A DNA stretch of 12,719 bases from Bacteroidales bacterium M7. GTDB taxonomy: Bacteria; Bacteroidota; Bacteroidia; Bacteroidales; Muribaculaceae. The stretch covers positions 1-12,719 of the forward strand of contig LUJR01000001.1 of assembly GCA_001689515.1 (NCBI GenBank), written 5' to 3'. The translations under genes and the position numbers were made by a program. Below are positions 1 through 5,495 of this stretch, piece by piece. Position 1 is the first letter of the stretch. Every line of letters starts with the position of its first letter. Under the pieces are notes generated by a model that was not told where the DNA came from, made no database searches, and worked only from the letters and a program-made list of their open reading frames with translations.

Positions 1-303
1 TTTAACAACCACTTTTTTACATTGACCCTCAACAATCACAAATCCGAGACGTCGCTCTGTCGGATTGTCGGCAGGAATGCGCAGGGTGATATATCCAACT
101 ATCTCTTTACCATTAACCAAAGTCAATGCAAGAGAATTTTGTCCGTCAATAAACCTAATATAATATGCGTTCATATCTTCCGGCGTGACAGGAAACCGCT
201 CATATCGGTCAGCACACCATTGGCGCATAAGATATTCGCTTTTAAGCCAAGTAGTGATTACCTTGGCATCCGTGGGTTGATATGGTCTGAGGGTAAGGCT
301 CAT
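1..303 (-). CDS. GNAT-like acetyltransferase, N-terminal part (cut by window edge)
   Basis: The minus strand is open from an ATG at 303 to the window edge, giving 101 residues with no stop. The protein starts MSLTLRPYQPTDA, the usual opening of GNAT N-acetyltransferases (first strand, then helix alpha-1 with TTWLKSEY). It continues through LALTLVNGKEIVGYITL, a typical beta2-beta3 strand pair, and reaches RRLGFVIVEG, which fits the strand just before the acetyl-CoA-binding motif A. Motif A itself would lie beyond the edge and cannot be seen. The start codon overlaps the TGA stop of the tautomerase gene by 4 nt (ATGA), so the two are probably translationally coupled. The acceptor substrate is unknown. 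The GNAT fold assignment comes from sequence pattern only. Confidence 0.75.
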   Translation of the reverse strand, partial: MSLTLRPYQPTDAKVITTWLKSEYLMRQWCADRYERFPVTPEDMNAYYIRFIDGQNSLALTLVNGKEIVGYITLRIPADNPTERRLGFVIVEGQCKKVVVK

Positions 304-500
304 GGCTTGTAGTTGCGTTTGATTTCGTCAATTGACTTGCCGCCGATACCGAAGTTTTCGTCAGGCAATTCCTTGATGGTGACGGTGAAGAACTGCGCCG
401 GGATATGCGTTATTTCAGAGGCTGTCATAGTCAGACGCTCTATAAGTTTTTTCTTTTGCTCGGAGCCCAATGCTCCGCTTTCAACTGATATGTAAGGCAT
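300..500 (-). CDS. 4-oxalocrotonate tautomerase-like small protein
   Basis: A 66-residue protein of the size usual for the 4-oxalocrotonate tautomerase (4-OT/DmpI) superfamily. It begins Met-Pro-Tyr-Ile. After Met removal, Pro would be N-terminal, and it is the catalytic base in this family. Family-like blocks follow: SEQKKKLIERLTMTASEITHIP (shown as two parts, SEQKKKLIERL and TASEITHIP), then FTVTIKELPDENFGIGG, close to the standard ending E-x-P-x-x-N-W-G-I-G-G. The Arg that usually sits near residue 11 is not evident, so the exact tautomerase or dehalogenase activity cannot be inferred. The gene is the fourth of the left operon. It lies about 100 nt after the CAT-like gene and overlaps the next GNAT start by 4 nt. 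Such proteins act as homo-oligomers in the cytoplasm on enol/keto or unsaturated acid substrates. Confidence 0.85.
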   Translation of the reverse strand: MPYISVESGALGSEQKKKLIERLTMTASEITHIPAQFFTVTIKELPDENFGIGGKSIDEIKRNYKP

Positions 501-600
501 TATCTGGTGTTAAATGATATTCGGTTAGATATTTCAGCAGGAGCTTCTAAATTTATTCAGTGTAACTGTCGCTTGATCATATTGAGTGACAGAGTGGTTA

Positions 601-1218
601 TTAGTGTAGCTGGGAGACTTCTTTTTGGAGCAGATCAAGGAAGCGGGCGGCATGGGCACCATCCATTTGGGTGTGATGGAATTGAAATGATACGGTGAGG
701 GTGATTTTGAGCCATGATTTGCGGTATCTGCCCCAAATCATAAACGGATTGTTGAATATTCCGCTGTACATCCCGACAGCTCCGTCGATGTCAAACTGGG
801 CTAATGCCGATGTGCCTATTACCATGCTGTCTGTCAGATCGTGGTTCTCGCATGTTTCGGCTACTTGCTGGGTGAGGCGCAGATAATCGGAGTTGAATGT
901 CTCTAAATCCTCTGAAAAGGGGATGTCACAGGAACTCACTTCGCCTTGACTGTTGGCAACGATGGTGTTGACAGCGATGTTGTCATATTGTATCAGTTTG
1001 TCGCTGACTGGAAGCATGAAAAACTCTTTGACCTGGTTTGCCGCTTTGCCGATACACCAGCACATCAGCATGTTGAATTTGAGGCTTTTCTTCCGGCTGA
1101 CGTTTACGAGGCGCGACACATCAAGCGTCTTGAAAAACGTGACCATCGGCATGGGCGCTTTCATCCACATCTCAAATGCGTATGCACGGGTAGTTTCGTT
1201 GGGATTTATCTCTTTCAT
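601..1218 (-). CDS. chloramphenicol acetyltransferase-like (CatA family) O-acetyltransferase
   Basis: A 205-residue protein slightly shorter than classical type A chloramphenicol acetyltransferases (about 215 aa). The catalytic block is clear near residues 179-194: QFHHTQMDGAHAARFL matches the family's HHxxxDG-H-ARF motif, with His182 as the acyl-transfer base and Asp186 as the structural Asp. A Ser at 137 in TSALAQFD lines up with the oxyanion Ser of CAT III (Ser148, from memory). The N-terminus (RAYAFEMWMKAPMPMV, then KTLDVSRL) follows the family's opening strand. The enzyme should be a cytoplasmic trimer using acetyl-CoA. The Pro-Trp that follows the Ser in CAT III is absent, so chloramphenicol itself may not be the substrate; a xenobiotic acetyltransferase role is an alternative. 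It starts 3 nt after the GrpB gene stop, hence co-transcribed. Confidence 0.88.
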   Translation of the reverse strand: MKEINPNETTRAYAFEMWMKAPMPMVTFFKTLDVSRLVNVSRKKSLKFNMLMCWCIGKAANQVKEFFMLPVSDKLIQYDNIAVNTIVANSQGEVSSCDIPFSEDLETFNSDYLRLTQQVAETCENHDLTDSMVIGTSALAQFDIDGAVGMYSGIFNNPFMIWGRYRKSWLKITLTVSFQFHHTQMDGAHAARFLDLLQKEVSQLH

Positions 1219-1221
1219 TTG

Positions 1222-1797
1222 TCATTCAATGTTTTTTTGAGCTTCTGCGATTATTTTTTTGATGAAGCCGGATTTAGCTGCGGTATAGCCGTCCCTGTCG
1301 TTTTGATATCGGGGTAGCAGACTTAATTTCAATGCTTCATATTCGAGTGCTGCTGTCGGATGATTGTTTAGATAGTCACGAAATAAAATCTCGTTATTGT
1401 CACCTGCTGTATGAAAATGGATATGGTATACCTTTTCTGCATAGCCATCGGGAGTATAACCTTTGTTAAAACTCATGCGCTTTGCTGATGAGGACATGTG
1501 GATATATCCCGCTGCTTCCATTTCCATTTTTATGTGTTGCCAATCAGCCTCAGACGGGATTTCAACTAGGATATCGATAATCGGTTTTGCATAGATATTC
1601 GTGATTGCTGTACTGCCGACATGGGTTATGATCGGAGAGTAGCACGAGAGAATTTTAGACAGGCTTTCAATTTCCTCTTGTGCCCATTCTGCCCACCGAG
1701 ACTGATGCGGAACGAGAACTATAGGAAATAGCTGCCATAGCTCTTCAAGGGTCATATCGCTGAGGTTTTTTGTTCTTTCCCTAAAGTTCCGCCGCAT
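1222..1797 (-). CDS. GrpB family (UPF0157) nucleotidyltransferase-fold protein
   Basis: 191 residues, the usual size for GrpB/UPF0157. Signature blocks are ITHVGSTAITNI (57-68), AKPIIDILVEI (70-80, with Asp75 at the place of the nucleotidyltransferase-fold acidic residue), KVYHIHFHTAG (122-132) and LFRDYLNNHPTAALEYEALK (138-157). All are hallmarks of the family. The family's reaction is not established; the fold is related to nucleotidyltransferases, and in actinobacteria the domain is fused to dephospho-CoA kinase. The ORF's first ATG (1797) lies inside the preceding GNAT gene, a 17-nt overlap. An in-frame ATG at 1755 (residue 15, MTLEELWQLF) would remove the overlap and is equally possible, since neither has a clear Shine-Dalgarno site. 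The stop lies 3 nt before the CAT-like gene. Confidence 0.85.
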   Translation of the reverse strand: MRRNFRERTKNLSDMTLEELWQLFPIVLVPHQSRWAEWAQEEIESLSKILSCYSPIITHVGSTAITNIYAKPIIDILVEIPSEADWQHIKMEMEAAGYIHMSSSAKRMSFNKGYTPDGYAEKVYHIHFHTAGDNNEILFRDYLNNHPTAALEYEALKLSLLPRYQNDRDGYTAAKSGFIKKIIAEAQKNIE

Positions 1798-2320
1798 GGA
1801 ATAATCCTAATTTATAAAGTACATGAGGTGCCAACCTATGGTCTTTCGGCAATGCCGGATGAGAGAAAGTGCCGAGTCGCTCCATCCCTATTTTCTGCAT
1901 CACACGCTCTGACCGATGGTTGCTGATGGTCGTAAATGAATAAATCTCATCAAATAATGCGTGTTGTTGTGCATGAGCTATACATGCTTTTGCGGCTTCT
2001 GTGGCATAGCCTTGATTCCAATGCGCTCTCGCAAGCCGCCAGCCAATCTCCACGCCAGGAGAAAAATCCGCATCAAAATCAAAATTATGGAATCCGACAT
2101 AACCGATAAAGCTGCCGCTGGTTTTTAGTTCAACAGCATAAAGTCCGTAACCACAAGCGTTATGTTCGGCTACTATACGGTTGTAGAACTGCCTTGTTTC
2201 TTCTAATGAAAGACATTTGGGAAGAAACTCCATAACCTCCCTGTCACTGTTGATTTCAAAGAACGGAAGTATGTCATCATCCCGCCACGGGCGCAAAATG
2301 AGTCTGTCGGTCTCAATCAT
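1781..2320 (-). CDS. RimJ/RimL-type GNAT N-acetyltransferase
   Basis: 179 residues, normal for the RimJ/RimL-like branch (Acetyltransf_3). The N-terminus IETDRLILRPWRDDD is the classic opening. SFIGYVGFHNF (70-80) gives the central strands. EIGWRLARAHWNQGYATEAA (91-110) contains motif A, with the pyrophosphate-binding loop N-Q-G-Y-A. NHRSERVMQKIGM (134-146) is the usual N-x-x-S-x-x-V-x-x-K-x-G-M motif B. It should transfer acetyl from acetyl-CoA to an amine; whether the target is a ribosomal protein, an antibiotic or a metabolite cannot be read from the sequence. It is the first gene of the minus-strand operon, behind a promoter-like box at 2341-2348. Confidence 0.9.
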   Translation of the reverse strand: MIETDRLILRPWRDDDILPFFEINSDREVMEFLPKCLSLEETRQFYNRIVAEHNACGYGLYAVELKTSGSFIGYVGFHNFDFDADFSPGVEIGWRLARAHWNQGYATEAAKACIAHAQQHALFDEIYSFTTISNHRSERVMQKIGMERLGTFSHPALPKDHRLAPHVLYKLGLFHAAEL

Positions 2321-2340
2321 ATCAATAAAGGTTTTGAGTT

Positions 2341-2348
2341 CAAATATA
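2341..2348 (-). promoter_or_regulatory. Bacteroidota -7 box for the acetyltransferase operon
   Basis: On the minus strand this reads TATATTTG, an exact match to the Bacteroidota -7 consensus TAnnTTTG, 20 nt before the GNAT start at 2320. No convincing TTTG -33 element lies 19-21 nt upstream, so the promoter is supported by one box only. A start near 2335 would leave a leader of about 15 nt. Confidence 0.5.
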
Positions 2349-2444
2349 GCGATTATCCATCAGATACCATGCTCCTTCAAACTTGTATCTTGTAATTTTC
2401 AAGATAAATTGTGGCATCAGATGGATATGAACTATATAAGAAAG

Positions 2445-2493
2445 ATTATCCCGACCTGTCTATCTGTAACTCAGATAGACAGGTCGGGATAAT
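2445..2493 (-). terminator. perfect 22-bp hairpin, terminator after the secreted-protein gene
   Basis: Arms 2445-2466 and 2472-2493 are exact reverse complements, leaving a 5-nt loop (2467-2471). The hairpin starts 25 nt past the stop of the gene at 2518-2970. On the minus strand it is followed by CTTTCTTATATA, a moderate U-rich tail, as expected of an intrinsic terminator. It also insulates the divergently placed promoter of the GNAT operon. No other gene is seen between 2321 and 2517. Confidence 0.75.
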
Positions 2494-2517
2494 GATGGGC
2501 GATTGGACTTACGTCTG

Positions 2518-2970
2518 TCAGTCGTCATGATGATGACGCTTGTGGCGTTTTTTCATATCCTTTTTGTAATGCTTGTATGCCTTCTTGTATGCTTTTTTGC
2601 GTGCTTTGTGGATATCCTCGATATAGTCTTCGTAGTCGTCATAATAGTCATCGTCAACGTAGACCATTGCCGGAGTCGCATAATATGGTGCGTAGTATGC
2701 GCCGTGACGTAGTTCCTTGTAGTAGGCTTTACGTGCTTTTTTTATGGCTTTGTGGTAACGGTGAGGAGAAGGTGGCATGACAAAGCCTGGACGCAATGGG
2801 ACTACGACCGGAGCTGGGGCTACTACGACCGGGGCTGGAATTGCGGGGATGAAATTGGATACGTGGAGATTGACACCGTCTGTTCCGGCGTCGATTGAAT
2901 AGAACTGGGCGGATGCGCCAGATGAAACCAGTCCTAAGATGGAGGCGGTAAGAAGTATGTGTCGTACCAT
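2518..2970 (-). CDS. secreted low-complexity protein rich in Lys, Tyr, Asp and His
   Basis: 150 residues, not a recognised family. Residues 1-21 form a signal peptide with cleavage expected after Ala-Ser-Ala (ASA-QF). A Pro/Val segment repeats PAPVVV at 45-50 and 52-57. It is followed by a Tyr/Lys region, an acidic Tyr block (VDDDYYDDYEDYIED, 105-119), and a strongly basic tail (HKARKKAYKKAYKHYKK) ending in His-rich HKRHHHDD. No Cys is present and no catalytic motif is visible. The His cluster could bind metal and the charge blocks could mediate assembly or surface binding; both are inference. The gene starts 21 nt after the polymerase-partner gene with no evident promoter between, so readthrough from that unit is possible. 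A perfect hairpin follows the stop. Confidence 0.7.
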   Translation of the reverse strand: MVRHILLTASILGLVSSGASAQFYSIDAGTDGVNLHVSNFIPAIPAPVVVAPAPVVVPLRPGFVMPPSPHRYHKAIKKARKAYYKELRHGAYYAPYYATPAMVYVDDDYYDDYEDYIEDIHKARKKAYKKAYKHYKKDMKKRHKRHHHDD

Positions 2971-2991
2971 AACGTGATGTGTTTTTTTATT

Positions 2992-3204
2992 CTATAACAC
3001 ATCATCGCTGTCAATGGTTGACTTGGGGTTGTCATGACGTTCGTATGCCTCAGCGATGAGTCTGGCTGTGCGGGCTATGGCTTCTTCGTGGCCTGTCAGT
3101 GCGGCGAAGGGGGCAAACTGTGCCGCACGGGCAGCCAGAGGCATGGGCAGATGTGTATGGCTGACTGGGCGAGGCAGATTGATTATATCATCGTAACGGT
3201 TCAT
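2992..3204 (-). CDS. small partner protein of Y-family polymerase (YolD-like)
   Basis: 70 residues with the conserved core ARAAQFAPFAALTGHEEAI (25-43) followed by an ARLIAEAYERHD helix. This core is known to me from small proteins encoded directly beside UmuC/DinB-type polymerases in Firmicutes and Bacteroidales, often annotated YolD-like. Its ATG overlaps the polymerase TGA by 4 nt (ATGA), so the two are very probably translated together. An accessory role in polymerase V-like translesion synthesis is inferred from this linkage; no biochemical activity is visible. The opening MNRYDDIINLPRPVS is also typical of these partners. Assignment to the YolD Pfam family proper is less certain than the association itself. 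Confidence 0.78.
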   Translation of the reverse strand: MNRYDDIINLPRPVSHTHLPMPLAARAAQFAPFAALTGHEEAIARTARLIAEAYERHDNPKSTIDSDDVL

Positions 3205-4694
3205 GCCTTGTGTCCTCCTATCTGGGTATTGCGGTCGCGCTGGGTGGCTCCGTCCGCGTAGTTGAGACCGCGTAGTATAGAGTTTTTGCCAAACATTTTC
3301 TTTATCTGGAGCACGGCTTCCTGGCGGCGTCGCTCTTTTGCCAATTCCAGTCGCGCAGCTTCCTTCTGACGTGCCAGCTCGTCATAGTCGGTAAACAGTT
3401 CCAGTTGCTCGGAGCGGAAAGGCTGGCGGTCCATATCAGCTTCGTTGATAAGATGATTGATTGACAGCGACAGTCGTCTGACGAGCAGGTCGGGATGCAC
3501 TATGCGGTCAAACAGCTTGCCTACGGCTTCTGACAGTATGCGTCCTGACGAGGTGGGCGATGTCAGATTGGCAGTGCCGTTAGCATGCTGAGGCACTTCG
3601 CGCCCATACCAGTCTGTGCCGATCTTGCCGTCATATTTAGCCCTTACCGTGGGGTCGTGGAGGCTTGCGGCATCATAGCCGATATGCAGTATCAGTTGGT
3701 CGGTCAGCAGATGCTTGTCAACGAGGTCGAGCGCGATGCTGTCAGCCATCTCCAATGCCACCGTGCGCGCCTTGGCTGCGGTGTATCCGCAGGTCAGGAC
3801 CTGGCCGCTGCATAGTGACCGCGACTCGGGTCGGTATGCTTTGACCAGATCCATTGTCACTGGTTCATAGCCCCAGGCATGGTCAATCAGCAGTTCGGCA
3901 TTGATGCCGAATATTTTATACAGGATGTCCTCATGATGCAATGAAAACCGAGCCAGATCGCCCATGGTCAGTATGCCTATGGAATGGAGACGGTTGGCAA
4001 TGCCTCTGCCTACGCGCCAGAAATCAGTCAGCGGCACGTGATCCCACAGTTCCCGTCGGTAGCTCATCTCGTCAAGTTCGGCTATACGCACTCCGTCATG
4101 ATCGGGGGGCATTTTTTTGGCTACGATATCCATAGCCACCTTGCTCAGATACATGTTCGTGCCTATCCCGGCTGTGGCGGTTATGCCTGTCTCGGCGAGC
4201 ACTTCACGTATCATCTTCATAGCCAGCTCGTGGGCTGTCATGCGGTAGGTGGCGAGGTATGAGGTCGCGTCGATAAACACTTCATCTATAGAATATACAT
4301 GGATATCCTCAGGGGCGATGTATCGCAGATATACGGCATATATGCGTGTGCTGTAATCAATATATAGAGCCATGCGCGGAGTGGCGGTGATATATTGCGC
4401 CGCCATCTCAGGATGCTTCTCCAATTCCCGTCCCGAGGTGGTCTGCCCGCTGCGTCCGCGATGCCGGTTGACCTCGCGGATTTTCTGCTCTATCTCGAAG
4501 AGGCGAGGACGTCCGTGCAGCCCCGTCCACTTCTTCATCGCAGGGGATATCGCCAGGCATATCGTCTTGGATGTGCGGGAAGCATCAGCCACGACAAGGC
4601 ATGTGTCAAGTGCGTCAAGTCCGCGCTCGACACACTCCACCGAAGCATAAAATGACTTCAGATCAATGGCGATATACTGCCGCTTCTTCTCCAT
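3201..4694 (-). CDS. Y-family translesion DNA polymerase (UmuC-like)
   Basis: 497 residues, longer than E. coli UmuC (422). The palm motif AIDLKSFYASVECVER (9-24) carries Asp11. YSIDEVFID (134-142) carries the metal-binding Asp137-Glu138 pair (within one residue), so the catalytic site looks intact. TAGIGTNMYLSKVAMD (174-189) is the standard thumb/palm block. A helix-hairpin-helix follows (FWRVGRGIANRLHSIGI, 225-241), then the little finger. QLELF at 430-434 fits the beta-clamp-binding consensus QLxLF. A basic, charged helix (440-465) and the ending GATQRDRNTQIGGHKA are typical of the Clostridia/Bacteroidales branch. The enzyme should copy past damaged bases at low fidelity. It lies 23 nt after a small acidic ORF and overlaps the YolD-like gene by 4 nt. 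No UmuD-like protease gene is present, unlike classical umuDC. Confidence 0.95.
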   Translation of the reverse strand: MEKKRQYIAIDLKSFYASVECVERGLDALDTCLVVADASRTSKTICLAISPAMKKWTGLHGRPRLFEIEQKIREVNRHRGRSGQTTSGRELEKHPEMAAQYITATPRMALYIDYSTRIYAVYLRYIAPEDIHVYSIDEVFIDATSYLATYRMTAHELAMKMIREVLAETGITATAGIGTNMYLSKVAMDIVAKKMPPDHDGVRIAELDEMSYRRELWDHVPLTDFWRVGRGIANRLHSIGILTMGDLARFSLHHEDILYKIFGINAELLIDHAWGYEPVTMDLVKAYRPESRSLCSGQVLTCGYTAAKARTVALEMADSIALDLVDKHLLTDQLILHIGYDAASLHDPTVRAKYDGKIGTDWYGREVPQHANGTANLTSPTSSGRILSEAVGKLFDRIVHPDLLVRRLSLSINHLINEADMDRQPFRSEQLELFTDYDELARQKEAARLELAKERRRQEAVLQIKKMFGKNSILRGLNYADGATQRDRNTQIGGHKA

Positions 4695-4717
4695 AGATAG
4701 CCATCCTTCCAGTCAAG

Positions 4718-4885
4718 TCAGTCGCCGCAACTGTCAAGTCCCAGCTGCACCATCTCCTCGCCGTCTTCCTCAGGGCGCACGGCACACTGTGATTCTTCAT
4801 CTGCATGCCCTGCGTCTCCCGCAGCATTCTGCACCGCCTTTTCGTCAGACTTACCCGACGTGTCGTTTTCAATAATTTCTTTCAT
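4718..4885 (-). CDS. small acidic protein (55 aa) leading the polymerase operon
   Basis: An ATG at 4885 opens 55 codons to a TGA at 4718. The product begins MKEIIENDTSGKSDEKAVQN and ends MVQLGLDSCGD. It is strongly acidic (many Glu/Asp, few basic residues), with no signal peptide or known motif. It sits 23 nt before the polymerase start, with GGAAGGA in the gap as a possible ribosome site for the polymerase, and begins about 24 nt after the promoter-like box at 4909-4916. That position makes it a plausible first gene of the operon, possibly a regulator or a leader peptide, but nothing in the sequence proves it is translated. A chance ORF in a leader is the alternative. Confidence 0.45.
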   Translation of the reverse strand: MKEIIENDTSGKSDEKAVQNAAGDAGHADEESQCAVRPEEDGEEMVQLGLDSCGD

Positions 4886-4908
4886 AGCGTATCACAAAAT
4901 TAGTCCTG

Positions 4909-4916
4909 CAAATATA
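4909..4916 (-). promoter_or_regulatory. Bacteroidota -7 box for the polymerase operon
   Basis: The minus strand reads TATATTTG, matching TAnnTTTG, 24 nt before the ATG at 4885. A second match (TAATTTTG, plus-strand 4895-4902) is too close to the ATG to be the main one. No clear -33 TTTG is present at the right distance. I could not recognise an SOS operator. Confidence 0.45.
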
Positions 4917-5048
4917 TAATTCCGGTGGCTTCATTGTGTTGCCCATCATTGTTAATTAAAATTAAACAAATTGACTCCTTTATCCTATGCCATATCATAT
5001 TATAAATGGTTGATAGGACGCAGATTTTTGTTTATTCGCAATAAATTA

Positions 5049-5079
5049 TTGTTTGTTTTACAAAAATATTTTATCTTTG
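5049..5079 (+). promoter_or_regulatory. Bacteroidota-type promoter driving the structured RNA
   Basis: The -7 box TATCTTTG (5072-5079) fits TAnnTTTG exactly. A TTG at 5049-5051 lies 20 nt upstream, the expected -33 spacing, and a TTTG at 5052-5055 adjoins it. Upstream sequence is very A/T-rich. Transcription would begin near 5084-5088, exactly where the folded RNA starts. Confidence 0.72.
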
Positions 5080-5083
5080 CCAT

Positions 5084-5410
5084 CGCAGACCGCTCTTCAG
5101 AAGCCCCGGTCTGGGGTCAAGACGGGAGGGATGCAAAGACATAAAAGAAAGCGTTTATCCGCGCTTATCTCTTGACATTCTGAAATTCTCGCAAAATTTC
5201 TGTACCAAAGTCAAGGATACAGCAACGGTAGATGCCCGTGGATATGTAATGACAGCATTCAGTAGTGTCACCGTGATGGTGATTATGACTGAACGCAGCT
5301 TTTGCATATACAAGCGTGGGCTTCTGCGTTGCCATCTGACTTTGGTAGGGCAATGCGAGAAGCCTCAGAATGTAGGATGGCAACAGATACAGATTCCTGC
5401 GCTTTTTGTT
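5084..5410 (+). ncRNA. long structured small RNA, probably Bacteroidales-1 (6S-like) family
   Basis: There is no credible protein gene between 4886 and 5495, but this segment is packed with pairable arms. They include CAGACCG 5086-5092 with CGGTCTG 5107-5113; CTTGAC 5171-5176 with GTCAAG 5210-5215, enclosing GAAATT 5182-5187 with AATTTC 5195-5200; TCACC/GGTGA near 5270; and AACGCAG 5292-5298 with CTGCGTT 5324-5330. CGCAG 5084-5088 could close the whole molecule with CTGCG 5397-5401. The 3' end has a weak hairpin (GTAGGA with TCCTGC) and a U-run (5403-5407). A consensus Bacteroidota promoter at the 5' end, a terminator-like 3' end, unusual length and complexity match what is described for Bacteroidales-1 RNAs, which I recall being later proposed as a 6S RNA. 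tmRNA, RNase P and SRP hallmarks are absent. The family name is from memory, not a covariance search. Confidence 0.65.
5391..5410 (+). terminator. 3' end of the structured RNA, weak hairpin plus U-run
   Basis: TCCTGC (5395-5400) can pair with GTAGGA about 27 nt upstream (one G-U), and TTTTTGTT follows at 5403-5410. The hairpin is weak, so some readthrough into the secreted-protein genes is possible; those genes show no clear promoter of their own. Confidence 0.45.
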
Positions 5411-5495
5411 ATTCATAGATGCCTACGAGGGGAATCCGGAGGTAATGTCAACAGTAGAAAAATTACTTGTACATTAACCCATAAAACCAGTTATT

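Noticed and set aside
550..595. Hairpin CTGTCGCT/AGTGACAG between the CAT-like and tautomerase genes
   Set aside because: The arms match with one G-U on the plus strand, but on the transcribed minus strand this is an A-C mismatch, and no U-run follows. Too weak to call a terminator inside the operon.
3585..4655. Plus-strand reading frames opposite the Y-family polymerase
   Set aside because: Shadows of a well-supported gene, with no family features or start signals.
5084..5410. tmRNA, RNase P RNA or SRP RNA as the identity of the structured RNA
   Set aside because: No tRNA-like ends or tag-peptide frame, no RNase P core sequences, and no GGAA-capped SRP helix could be found.
5165..5416. 83-aa minus-strand reading frame across the structured RNA
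   Set aside because: It has odd composition, no family likeness, and lies antisense to conserved hairpin arms behind a strong plus-strand promoter. It is best seen as a shadow of the RNA gene.
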